Source: Bradyrhizobium sp. CB3481 (GTDB lineage: Bacteria > Pseudomonadota > Alphaproteobacteria > Rhizobiales > Xanthobacteraceae). From it: a DNA stretch of 64,000 nucleotides. The notes beneath the pieces were generated by a model. The model made no database searches, was not told the DNA's origin, and was given only the letters and a program-made list of their open reading frames with translations. Location of the stretch: NCBI RefSeq assembly GCF_029714305.1, contig NZ_CP121647.1:4112501-4176500 (forward strand), written 5' to 3'. Below are positions 1 to 7,870 of the stretch, in pieces. The translations under genes were made by a program, and so were the position numbers. Numbering within the stretch: position 1 is the first letter of the stretch; the number at the start of each line of letters is the position of its first letter.

Positions 1-1
1 G

Positions 2-1243
2 CTCGGGCCGTTCACCGATATGATCAGCTATCTCGAGGACGGCGACTGGGTGGTGCTGACGCGCATGGGCGCCACCGTCTACGACAAGAACAATGCGATC
101 GTGCAGCGCGAGGCGGTCAAGCACAGCGCCGCGACCTCGCTGGTCGACAAGGCCAACTACCGCCACTTCATGGCCAAGGAGATCCACGAGCAGCCCGAAG
201 TGGTCGGGCATACGCTGGCGCGCTATGTCGACATGGCGAGCGAGCGGGTGATGCTGCCGGTCAAGCTGCCGTTCGACTTCAAGGACATCCAGCGCATTTC
301 GATCACGGCCTGCGGCACCGCGAACCTTGCCGGCTACGTCGCCAAATACTGGTTCGAGCGGCTGGCGCGCCTGCCGGTCGAAATCGATATCGCCTCCGAA
401 TTCCGCTACCGCGAGGCGCCGCTCCGCAAGGGCGATCTTGCGATCTTCATTTCGCAGTCCGGCGAGACCGCCGACACGCTGGCCGCGCTGCGCTACGCCA
501 AGGCCGAGGGCGCTCACACCCTGTCTGTCGTGAACGTGCCGACCTCGACGATCGCGCGCGAAAGCGAAACCGTACTGCAGACGCTCGCCGGTCCCGAGAT
601 CGGCGTCGCCTCGACCAAAGCCTTCACCTGCCAGTTAATGGTGCTGGCCTCGCTCGCGGTCGCCGCCGGCAAGGCGCGCGGCGAATTGTCCGATGAGGAC
701 GAGGCCAAGCTCGTCCACGGCCTCGTCGAGATCCCGCGCCTGATGACGGCGGCGCTGACCATCGAACCGCAGATCGAGAAGCTGGCGCGCGACCTCTCGA
801 AATCGAAGGACGTGCTCTATCTCGGCCGCGGCACCAGCTATCCGCTGGCACTGGAGGGCGCGCTGAAGCTGAAGGAAATCTCCTACATTCACGCCGAGGG
901 TTATGCCGCCGGCGAGCTCAAGCACGGGCCGATCGCGCTGATCGACGAAAATATGCCGGTCGTGGTGATCGCGCCCTATGACCGTGTGTTCGAGAAGACC
1001 GTCTCCAACATGCAGGAAGTCGCGGCCCGCGGCGGCAACATCATTTTGATGACCGACGCCAAGGGCGCGGCGGAGGCCACCGTCGACAGCCTGGTCACCA
1101 TCGTGCTGCCGGACATGGCGGCGACGTTCAGCCCGATGGTCTATGCCGTCCCGGTGCAGCTGCTGGCCTATCATACCGCCGTGGTGATGGGCACCGACGT
1201 CGACCAGCCGCGAAATCTCGCGAAATCGGTAACGGTCGAATAG
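2..1243 (+). CDS. glmS: GlmS, glutamine-fructose-6-phosphate aminotransferase, C-terminal part (5' end outside window)
   Basis: Makes glucosamine-6-phosphate from fructose-6-phosphate and glutamine, the first step toward UDP-GlcNAc for peptidoglycan and LPS. The frame is open from base 2, so about 413 C-terminal residues are visible of a protein usually near 608; the N-terminal Cys glutaminase domain lies upstream of the window. Seen here are the YRHFMAKEIHEQP linker, a first SIS domain (TACGTANLAGY, ISQSGETADT, STKAFTCQ), a second SIS domain (GRGTSYPLALEGALKLKE, YAAGELKHGPIAL), and the conserved C-terminus PRNLAKSVTVE. The protein is complete at its 3' end. The truncation is only the window edge, not a pseudogene. 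Confidence 0.97.
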   Translation, partial: LGPFTDMISYLEDGDWVVLTRMGATVYDKNNAIVQREAVKHSAATSLVDKANYRHFMAKEIHEQPEVVGHTLARYVDMASERVMLPVKLPFDFKDIQRISITACGTANLAGYVAKYWFERLARLPVEIDIASEFRYREAPLRKGDLAIFISQSGETADTLAALRYAKAEGAHTLSVVNVPTSTIARESETVLQTLAGPEIGVASTKAFTCQLMVLASLAVAAGKARGELSDEDEAKLVHGLVEIPRLMTAALTIEPQIEKLARDLSKSKDVLYLGRGTSYPLALEGALKLKEISYIHAEGYAAGELKHGPIALIDENMPVVVIAPYDRVFEKTVSNMQEVAARGGNIILMTDAKGAAEATVDSLVTIVLPDMAATFSPMVYAVPVQLLAYHTAVVMGTDVDQPRNLAKSVTVE

Positions 1244-1247
1244 TCAA

Positions 1248-1265
1248 GTGACAATTGGCTGTCAC
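1248..1265. repeat. 18-bp inverted repeat just after glmS
   Basis: GTGACA-ATTGGC-TGTCAC lies 4 bases after the glmS stop. The 6-bp perfect stem has no T-run after it, so it is not a convincing intrinsic terminator. It could be a weak 3'-end hairpin or an operator for the following DUF502 gene. Confidence 0.3.
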
Positions 1266-1335
1266 GCCGGCTCTTCAAAAACCTGCTAGGATGGCTTAGC
1301 TGCATCAAGCCGGCTGCTCTGACCTGGAACCACGG

Positions 1336-2124
1336 ATGAACCGCGAAGAACTGCCCCCGACGACGCCTCCGGACGCCCCCTTGCCGGAGGAAGCGCACCC
1401 GCCGGGGCTGATGGCCCGTTTCCGGAACTATTTTCTGACCGGACTGATTGTCGCAGGGCCGGTCGCGATCACCCTCTATCTGACCTGGTGGTTCGTGAAC
1501 TGGGTGGACAGCATTGTCCGTCCATTCGTGCCGACGGTCTACCGTCCCGAAACCTACCTGCCGTTCGGTCTGCCCGGCTCCGGGCTGATCGTTGCCGTGG
1601 TCGCGCTGACGCTGCTCGGCTTCCTCACTGCCAATCTGATCGGCCGGACGCTGGTCGACCTCGGCGAGCGGTTGCTCGGCCGGATGCCGGTGGTGCGCGC
1701 GATCTATCGCGGCCTCAAGCAGGTGTTCGAGACGCTGTTCTCCGGCAAGGGATCGAGCTTTCGCCGGGTCGGCCTGGTCGAATTTCCTTCGCCCGGCATG
1801 TGGTCGATCGTCCTGATCTCGCAGGCGCCGAGCGCCAATGTCGCCAGCCAATTGCCCGGCGAGGAGGAGCATATCTCGGTGTTCCTGCCCTGCGCGCCGA
1901 ACCCGACCACGGGCTTCTTCTTCTACGTGCCACGCAGCAAGATCATCGAAGTCGACATGACGACCGAGGACGCCGCGACACTGATCATGTCCGCCGGCGT
2001 GGTGCAGCCCGGCTCCGATCCGCAGAAGCGCAACGCGGCATTGGCCGGCATGGCGAACGCCGCGCGCGTGGCGAACACCGCCGCCGGGCTGAAGCCGGCG
2101 CCGGCAAAGGTGAAGGTGGAATAG
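1336..2124 (+). CDS. DUF502 family membrane protein
   Basis: 262-residue protein of the DUF502 family, whose function is unknown. Two hydrophobic segments are visible near residues 33-55 (LTGLIVAGPVAITLYLTWWF) and 72-95 (GSGLIVAVVALTLLGFL), separated by a short polar loop and followed by a soluble domain containing the family pattern RMPVVRAIYRGLKQV and FSGKGSSFRRV. The C-terminus is Ala/Lys-rich and variable. It follows glmS on the same strand after 92 bases. The start ATG fits the family N-terminus, a proline-rich cytoplasmic tail. No more specific role can be drawn from the sequence. Confidence 0.9.
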   Translation: MNREELPPTTPPDAPLPEEAHPPGLMARFRNYFLTGLIVAGPVAITLYLTWWFVNWVDSIVRPFVPTVYRPETYLPFGLPGSGLIVAVVALTLLGFLTANLIGRTLVDLGERLLGRMPVVRAIYRGLKQVFETLFSGKGSSFRRVGLVEFPSPGMWSIVLISQAPSANVASQLPGEEEHISVFLPCAPNPTTGFFFYVPRSKIIEVDMTTEDAATLIMSAGVVQPGSDPQKRNAALAGMANAARVANTAAGLKPAPAKVKVE

Positions 2125-2143
2125 GGCGCGCGATTCTCCCACC

Positions 2144-2220
2144 GTCATTGCGAGCGAAGCAATCCATCTCTCCGCACGGGGATAGATGGATTGCTTCGTC
2201 GCTTCGCTCCTCGCAATGAC
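2144..2220. repeat. Palindromic intergenic element (GTCATTGCGAG type)
   Basis: A 77-bp imperfect palindrome: the left arm GTCATTGCGAGCGAAGCAAT is mirrored by a right arm ending CCTCGCAATGAC, with a short centre near 2172. The arms also share AAGCAATCCATC/GATGGATTGCTT. It fills the gap between the DUF502 and DapA-family genes. Elements beginning GTCATTGCGAG are abundant in Bradyrhizobium-type intergenic DNA and behave like REP/BIME units. There is no ORF and no transposase. Confidence 0.85.
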
Positions 2221-2238
2221 GGATAGATAGGCTGACAC

Positions 2239-3228
2239 ATGACCAAGACCATCGAAGGCATTATTCCCGTGATGATCACGCCGTTCACCGCGGGCGGCGA
2301 GATCGACTATCCCGGCCTCGGCCGTCTCGTGGAATGGTACATCGATAACGGCTCGGACGCGCTGTTTGCGGTCTGCCAGTCCAGCGAGATGCAGTTCCTC
2401 AGCCTCGACGAACGCGTCGCGCTGGCGGCCTTCGTGAAAAAGGCCGCCGCGGGCCGCGTGCCCGTGATCGCCTCCGGCCACATCAGCGAAAGCCTCGACG
2501 ACCAGCTTGCCGAGCTGACCGCGATTGCCTCCACCGGCGTCGACGGCATGGTGCTCGTCACCAACCGGCTCGATGCGAAGCGTGAAGGCGGAACGAAATT
2601 CACCAACGACCTGAACTGGCTGCTCGACCGGCTGCCGAAAGAAATCCCGCTCGGCCTCTACGAATGTCCGGCGCCTTATCGCCGCCTGCTCACCGACCAT
2701 GAGCTGAAATTCTGCGCGGCCAGTGGCCGCTTCATCATCCTCAAGGACGTCTCCTGCGACCTCGAAACGGTGAAGCGGCGGGTGGCGCTAGCGAAGGGGA
2801 CGCCGCTCGCGATCGTCAATGCCAATGCGGCGATTGCCTTCGACGCGATGAAATCAGGTTCGCGCGGCTTCACCGGCGTGTTCACCAACTTCCATCCCGA
2901 TCTCTACAAGTGGCTGATGACCGAGCATGCTGACCATCCGGCGCTGGCCGACGAACTGTCGGTGTATCTCGCGCTGTCAGCGATGGCCGAGCCGATGGGC
3001 TATCCCAAGCTCGCAAAATTCTACCACCAGCGTCTCGGCACGTTCTCCTGCACCGACAGCCGCGCGGTCACGTTCGATATCCACGAAAAGTTCTGGGCGC
3101 TGGACGCCTTGCTCGACAAGATCGTCGAGGGCACCGAGCACTACCGGCGCCGCATCGCCGCCGTTGAGGCGAGCAAGACCTATCCCGCGCCGATCAGCGG
3201 CACAGCCTCATCGCGCTCATACAGGTAA
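2239..3228 (+). CDS. Dihydrodipicolinate synthase family (DapA-like) aldolase/lyase
   Basis: 329-residue (beta/alpha)8 protein of the N-acetylneuraminate lyase/DapA superfamily, which uses a Schiff-base lysine to cleave or join 2-oxo acids. Tyr141 (GLYECPAPYRR) and Lys169 (FIILKDVSCD) sit where the catalytic Tyr and Lys are in DapA. The usual TTGE motif is replaced by QSSEMQFLS near residue 48, and the residue that recognises the aspartate semialdehyde product is not evident. It is therefore unlikely to be the lysine-pathway DapA and more likely a catabolic paralogue of unknown substrate. The last 16 codons overlap, antisense, the 3' end of recG. Confidence 0.85.
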   Translation: MTKTIEGIIPVMITPFTAGGEIDYPGLGRLVEWYIDNGSDALFAVCQSSEMQFLSLDERVALAAFVKKAAAGRVPVIASGHISESLDDQLAELTAIASTGVDGMVLVTNRLDAKREGGTKFTNDLNWLLDRLPKEIPLGLYECPAPYRRLLTDHELKFCAASGRFIILKDVSCDLETVKRRVALAKGTPLAIVNANAAIAFDAMKSGSRGFTGVFTNFHPDLYKWLMTEHADHPALADELSVYLALSAMAEPMGYPKLAKFYHQRLGTFSCTDSRAVTFDIHEKFWALDALLDKIVEGTEHYRRRIAAVEASKTYPAPISGTASSRSYR

Positions 3229-5288
3229 AGCAGGCAGCGCAGCGCCTCGCCGCGCTCGCCCTTGAGTTTTGGATTGTCCTTCATGATGCGCAGCGCCTCA
3301 TCGCGCGCCTGCGTGATCAGCTGGGCGTGCACATCGGAGCGGGCGATGCGGTAGCCGGGCAGGCCGCTCTGGCGGATGCCGAGCACATCGCCTTCGCCGC
3401 GCAGCTTGAGGTCCTCCTCGGCGATCCGAAAGCCGTCGGTGGTCTCGCGGATCACCTTCAGCCGCGCCTTCGACATCTCGCCGAGCGGCTCCTTGTAGAG
3501 CAGCAGGCAGGTCGACGCCTCCGAGCCGCGCCCGATCCGGCCGCGAAGCTGATGCAGTTGCGCAAGCCCAAAACGCTCGGCGTTCTCGATCACCATGATG
3601 GTCGCCGCAGGAACGTTGACGCCGACCTCGACCACCGTGGTCGCCACCAACAGCCCGATCTCGTGGGCGGCGAACTGCGCCATCACGCGGTCCTTGTCCG
3701 TCCCCTTCATCTGGCCGTGGACGAGGCCGACCTTGTCGCCAAAACGCTGCTGCAGTTTCTCGAAACGCTCCGTCGCGTTGGTGAGATGCTCGGTGCCTTC
3801 GGCCTCCGATTCCTCCACCAGCGGGCAGATCCAGTAGACCAGCTTGCCGGCCTTGAGCGCGCGGCCGACCGCGTCGACGACTTCGTCGAGCCGGCTCGCC
3901 GGAACCGCGCGGGTTTCGATCGGCTGGCGGCCGGCCGGCTTCTCGCGCAGCTCCGAGACATCCATGTCGCCGAAATATGTCAGCACCAGCGTGCGCGGTA
4001 TCGGCGTTGCGCTCAGCACCAGCACATCGACCGCTTCGCCCTTGTTGGTCAGCGCCAGCCGTTCGCGCACGCCGAAGCGATGCTGCTCGTCGACCACAGC
4101 CAGCGCCAGCGACTTGAAGATCACGTCGTCCTGGATCAGGGCGTGGGTGCCGACCAGGAAATCGATCTCGCCGGCCTCGAGCTGCGCCAGAATCTCGCGG
4201 CGCTGCTTGCCCTTCTCGCGGCCGGTCAGGATCGCGACACGGAGGCCGGCGCGTTCGGCCAGCGGAGCGATGGTCTTGATATGCTGGCGGGCGAGGATCT
4301 CGGTCGGCGCCATCAGCGCCGCCTGCTTGCCGGCCTCGACGACCGCAGCGGCGGCCAGCAGCGCGACCACCGTCTTGCCGGAGCCGACGTCGCCCTGCAG
4401 CAGCCGCAGCATCCGCACCGGCTGGCGCAGATCGTCGGTGATGGCGGCGACCGCATCACGTTGTGAGGATGTCAGCGCGTAGGGGAGAGCATCGATGATC
4501 CTATGGCGCAGATGGCCGTCGCCGGCGTTGCGGTCACCGGCCGGCCGCCGCAGTTGCGCGCGCACCAGCGCCAGCGCCAGCTGACCGGCGAGCAACTCGT
4601 CAAACGCGAGCCGCGACCAGAACGGGCCGTCGGGCAAGATATCGGTGAGCTCGACGGGCACATGCACGCGGTTCAGCGCCTGGCTGACCGGCGGAAAGCT
4701 GCAGCGGCGCATCACTTCCGGGCTGATCCATTCAGGCAGCTCAGGCAGCTTCTGCAGCGCCTGCGCGATCGCGCGGCGGAGCGAACCCAGCGCGAGGCCT
4801 TCGGTCAAGGGATAGACCGGATCGATGCCGGACAGTTTTGAAAACGCCGCCTCGTCGACGACGCGGTCGGGATGCACGATCTGCGGAATGCCGTCATACA
4901 TCTGCAGTGTGCCCGAGACGTAGCGCTTCTCGCCGACCGGCAGCAATTTCTCGACATAGCCGGGCTTGGCCCGGAAGAACGTCAGCACCACGTCGCCGGT
5001 ATCGTCTGAGGCATAGACTAGGTAGGGCGCGCGGGAATTGCGCGGCGGGGACGGCCGGTGGCGGTCGACGGTGACCTCCAGCGTCACCACGGTTCCCACC
5101 GCGGCCTCGCGGATCTTCGGCCGCGCCCGGCGGTCGATCACGCTCGCCGGCAAATGCAGCAGCAGATCGACCAGCCGCGGCGTCTCATCGCGCGAGAGCA
5201 GATAGCGCAACAGCTTGTCCTGCTTCGGCCCGACGCCAGAAAGGGTCGTGACCGGTGCAAACAAGGGATTGAGCAAAGTGGGGCGCAT
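3180..5288 (-). CDS. recG: RecG, ATP-dependent branched-DNA helicase
   Basis: Superfamily 2 helicase that regresses stalled replication forks and moves Holliday junctions and R-loops. The 702-residue length is normal. In order: N-terminal wedge/OB domain with YVSGTLQMYDG, Walker A GDVGSGKT at 299-306, motif APTEILARQH, DEQH box at 400-403, SATPIPRT, then the C-terminal RecA-like domain with VHGQMKGTDKDRVM, VVEVGVNVPAATIMVIE and QLRGRIGRG. It is encoded convergently to the DapA-family gene, and the two share 49 bp at their 3' ends. The upstream gene on the same strand is prfH, 77 bases away. Confidence 0.97.
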   Translation of the reverse strand: MRPTLLNPLFAPVTTLSGVGPKQDKLLRYLLSRDETPRLVDLLLHLPASVIDRRARPKIREAAVGTVVTLEVTVDRHRPSPPRNSRAPYLVYASDDTGDVVLTFFRAKPGYVEKLLPVGEKRYVSGTLQMYDGIPQIVHPDRVVDEAAFSKLSGIDPVYPLTEGLALGSLRRAIAQALQKLPELPEWISPEVMRRCSFPPVSQALNRVHVPVELTDILPDGPFWSRLAFDELLAGQLALALVRAQLRRPAGDRNAGDGHLRHRIIDALPYALTSSQRDAVAAITDDLRQPVRMLRLLQGDVGSGKTVVALLAAAAVVEAGKQAALMAPTEILARQHIKTIAPLAERAGLRVAILTGREKGKQRREILAQLEAGEIDFLVGTHALIQDDVIFKSLALAVVDEQHRFGVRERLALTNKGEAVDVLVLSATPIPRTLVLTYFGDMDVSELREKPAGRQPIETRAVPASRLDEVVDAVGRALKAGKLVYWICPLVEESEAEGTEHLTNATERFEKLQQRFGDKVGLVHGQMKGTDKDRVMAQFAAHEIGLLVATTVVEVGVNVPAATIMVIENAERFGLAQLHQLRGRIGRGSEASTCLLLYKEPLGEMSKARLKVIRETTDGFRIAEEDLKLRGEGDVLGIRQSGLPGYRIARSDVHAQLITQARDEALRIMKDNPKLKGERGEALRCLLYLYERDEAVPLIGAG

Positions 5289-5366
5289 TGCAAAACCTAA
5301 GACCGTTTCGTGCCGTCATGCGCGGGTTTGAGCGAGACGTCCACGGCTATTTTCAGCTCAGATCGG

Positions 5367-5990
5367 CTACGACACCCGGAACGCCTCGCCCTTGAACCAC
5401 TTCACCGGCCGGCCGCGCTCGAGCCGATCATGCGCGGCATGCGCATCGCTCCGCGCGGTGATCGCTGCCAGTTCGCCCTGCAGCCGGAGCAGTGCCCCGA
5501 TCCGCTCCAGGGCCAGCGCCTTGTTGCGGTGCTGCGAGCGTTCCTCCCGCACGACGATCGAGAGGCCGCTCGCGATGTGCGTAGCGCGAACCGCGCTCTC
5601 GGTCTTGTTCTGGTGCTGGCCGCCGGGGCCGCCGGCGCGGAAGGCCTCGAAGCGGACGTCGTGGGCCGCGAGCGCCTTCGGCGCGCCCGGCAGCGGGGGA
5701 AGCTCGAATACGCCGATGAACCAGTTCTTCCGCTTGTGATGCGGCCGGACCGGGCTTTGCGCCACCCACTGAATCGCGCCGACCCACGGCCGGGTGAACG
5801 TCGCCGCTGCCTCGCCATGGATCACGACGATGGCCGAGGCGGGGCCGTGCCCGTCCGGATTCTGCCCCTCCACGCAGTCGGTTTCGAGACCGAGCGACGC
5901 TGCCTCGGCGGCGAGCGCTGCAACGGCCTTGCGGACCGCGATCCGGCATTCCGCCGGACCGCGTCCGCTGGTGAAGAGAAGGCGGATCAT
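5367..5990 (-). CDS. prfH: PrfH, class-I release-factor homologue for ribosome rescue
   Basis: 207 residues, much shorter than RF1/RF2 because the stop-codon recognition domain is missing. The catalytic loop is GGPGGQ at 120-125 inside FRAGGPGGQHQNKTESAVR, and the basic segment SQHRNKALALERI follows, as in RF domain 3. The PrfH family releases peptides from ribosomes damaged in the 16S decoding centre. The start ATG at 5990 overlaps the rtcB stop as ATGA, so the pair is translationally coupled, matching the known rtcB2-prfH arrangement. A longer open frame extends upstream within rtcB but is out of its coding phase; MIRLLFTSGRG is the family N-terminus. Confidence 0.93.
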   Translation of the reverse strand: MIRLLFTSGRGPAECRIAVRKAVAALAAEAASLGLETDCVEGQNPDGHGPASAIVVIHGEAAATFTRPWVGAIQWVAQSPVRPHHKRKNWFIGVFELPPLPGAPKALAAHDVRFEAFRAGGPGGQHQNKTESAVRATHIASGLSIVVREERSQHRNKALALERIGALLRLQGELAAITARSDAHAAHDRLERGRPVKWFKGEAFRVS

Positions 5991-7168
5991 CGGCGATCCT
6001 CCTTCCAGGACTTGTGCCGCTTGCCGCCGCCGGATGCGACATCGGACTGTGCCTTCTTGAAGGTCACCAGCGGCCGGAACGTCGCGACCACGCGGGCGAG
6101 GCCGAACTCGACGAGGTCGTCGATCACGCGTTCGATGTTCTTGTAGGCCTCCGGCGCCTCTTCCGCGAGCAGGCCGCGATCCCCGCAGACGACGATGCCG
6201 CCATAGGGATTGCGCTCCAGCCGTGCGACGTCCGACTTCTTCACCCTGATACGGCCGTGCATGGAAGCGCGATCGTATTTGCGGCCGGCACCATGCGCGA
6301 GCGAGGCGAGGGCCTCGGTTTGCATTCCGGCCAGCGGCTCCACCAGATAGGACAGCGTGCCGCGTGAACCTGGCACCGGGACAAGCCCACGGTCGGATGC
6401 CGCCGCACCTTTCCGATGCAGCGCCAGCGCGCCGTCCTGCCGCTCGACCATGTTGTGCGGCAGGTCGTTGATGGCGCGCAGGTGCGCCCGCGCAGCCGCT
6501 GCGGCGCGTTCGGCGATGATGCGGCGGTTGAGCCTGGCCCACTGCACGGCGTGGTCGTGCGCGCCCATGTAGGCTCGGCCCTCGTCGCTGGCCGGGTCAA
6601 ACGCCACCTGCCCATCGCGCAGGATGCTCTCCAGGATCGAGTTGCCAAGGCCGCGCGAACCGGAATGGACCAGGACATAGGCGCGGTCGCGGTCCAGCCC
6701 CTCTTGCGCGGCGATCTCAGGCGCCAGGATTTCCTCCACGGCCTGGACCTCGCAGAAGTGGTTGCCGCCGCCGATGCTGCCGAGCGAGGCATCGAAGGCA
6801 CTCGTGCGGAGACCAGCGGCAGTAAGGACACCACTGGTATCGCCATCCCACGGTTGGTCGAGCGCGTGCAGCCGCTCGGCCAGTTGGTCGAGACGCAGCT
6901 TGCGCGCGGCGACATCGAGCTGAAACAGCCCCATGCCGCAGCCGATGTCGGAGCCGACCAGCTGCGGATGAATCCGGTCAGCTAGAACGGCGCAGCCGAC
7001 AGGGCCGTATTTGCCGGGATGAAGATCCGGCATGGCGGCCACCGCCTGGACGCCGGGCAATCCGGCGACCTGCTGCAGTTGAAGCGTAGCGTTGCCCTCG
7101 ATCCAGGATTTGGACGAAGCGAAGACATGGATCGGCGCAGAGCCGTCCACCTTGGGAAAATTGCCCAT
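5987..7168 (-). CDS. rtcB: RtcB-family RNA ligase (RtcB2 type, paired with PrfH)
   Basis: 393 residues. RtcB joins 2',3'-cyclic phosphate (or 3'-phosphate) and 5'-OH RNA ends using GTP and Mn2+. Metal and nucleotide ligands are visible: Cys77 in GSDIGCGMG, Asn136/His137 in GGGNHF, His168 in LVHSGSRGLGN, and the guanylated His292 in AHGAGRKYDR. The protein heads an operon with prfH (4-bp overlap), whose published role is to repair 16S rRNA cut by nucleases such as colicin E3 after PrfH rescues the ribosome. No rtcA or rtcR is seen nearby, which also argues for the RtcB2-PrfH class. Confidence 0.93.
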   Translation of the reverse strand: MGNFPKVDGSAPIHVFASSKSWIEGNATLQLQQVAGLPGVQAVAAMPDLHPGKYGPVGCAVLADRIHPQLVGSDIGCGMGLFQLDVAARKLRLDQLAERLHALDQPWDGDTSGVLTAAGLRTSAFDASLGSIGGGNHFCEVQAVEEILAPEIAAQEGLDRDRAYVLVHSGSRGLGNSILESILRDGQVAFDPASDEGRAYMGAHDHAVQWARLNRRIIAERAAAAARAHLRAINDLPHNMVERQDGALALHRKGAAASDRGLVPVPGSRGTLSYLVEPLAGMQTEALASLAHGAGRKYDRASMHGRIRVKKSDVARLERNPYGGIVVCGDRGLLAEEAPEAYKNIERVIDDLVEFGLARVVATFRPLVTFKKAQSDVASGGGKRHKSWKEDRR

Positions 7169-7579
7169 TGAAAGACTTTCAGGAGACTGAGAATCGTCGG
7201 CGCGACGCCAGCACAGATATTGCTGAAAAAAGCGCGCGAGTTCCCAAGCGGCACCGCTAACGCAGGCGCTCTTAGGCGATGCCCTCGACGGGGCGGCGAG
7301 ACATTGATGTCATCGAGCCTTCTCCCTGCTGACCGCGCCGGGATCGGCGGCGGAACGGGGCAGACACATAGCGGCGAAATCGAAAGGCTGCAACCCCTGG
7401 CTACGGCGACTTTGAGGCAACGCACGCCGGTGGGCAGGGGCGATGAAGCGCCTCACGAGCAGCACGCGCCACTTTCGCATGGGCCTGTGGTCGAAACGGT
7501 ACTGACAATCGGGGATGCCAGGACTATATCAACCACGCCCGGCACGTCCGGGCATTTCGCGTTCGAACGGAATGGGACA
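7169..7579. other. Intergenic region between divergent rtcB and sdhE-mfd
   Basis: About 410 bases without a credible gene. Open frames here have no ribosome-binding site, no recognisable protein and no consistent codon-position pattern. It must carry the promoters for rtcB-prfH leftward and sdhE-mfd rightward, but no clear -35/-10 or sigma-54 element could be picked by eye. Confidence 0.6.
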
Positions 7580-7870
7580 ATGACGGGTACGACACGATCG
7601 AGCGGCGGCCTTGACGACCGCCGCAAGCGGCTTTTGTTTCGCTGCTGGCATCGCGGTACCCGCGAGATGGATCTCATCCTCGGCCGCTTCGCGGACGCCG
7701 AGATCGCAGCCATGCGCGACGATGAACTGGCCGAGCTCGAACGCCTGATCGAGGTGCCCGATCCCGACCTCTATGCCGCGCTGACCGGCGACCAGCCGCT
7801 GGCGGGCGAATATGGCGGCCCCTTGTTCGACCGCATCAAGGCGTTCCGCGCCGTGGACCACGACGTATGA
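7580..7870 (+). CDS. sdhE: SdhE, succinate dehydrogenase flavinylation factor
   Basis: 96-residue protein of the SdhE/YgfY/Sdh5 family, which helps attach FAD covalently to SdhA. The family core RRKRLLFRCWHRGTREMD with the RGxxE signature is at about residues 14-32, followed by the helical segment MRDDELAELERLIEVPDPDLY. The ATG at 7580 gives the normal family length; the frame is open further upstream but that part has no homologue-like sequence. The stop overlaps the mfd start as ATGA, so the two are co-translated; sdhE beside mfd is common in Rhizobiales. Confidence 0.93.
   Translation: MTGTTRSSGGLDDRRKRLLFRCWHRGTREMDLILGRFADAEIAAMRDDELAELERLIEVPDPDLYAALTGDQPLAGEYGGPLFDRIKAFRAVDHDV

Noticed and set aside
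1171..2700. Long minus-strand open frame (509 codons) across the DUF502 and DapA-like genes
   Set aside because: It is antisense to two well-supported genes, crosses a palindromic repeat, and its translation is Arg/His-rich low complexity typical of the complement of GC-rich coding DNA.
3327..4466. Plus-strand open frame (379 codons) within recG
   Set aside because: It is antisense to conserved RecG helicase motifs and has no recognisable domains.
5990..6542. N-terminal extension of PrfH to 391 residues
   Set aside because: It lies within rtcB in another frame; the ATGA start at 5990 gives the family length and start.
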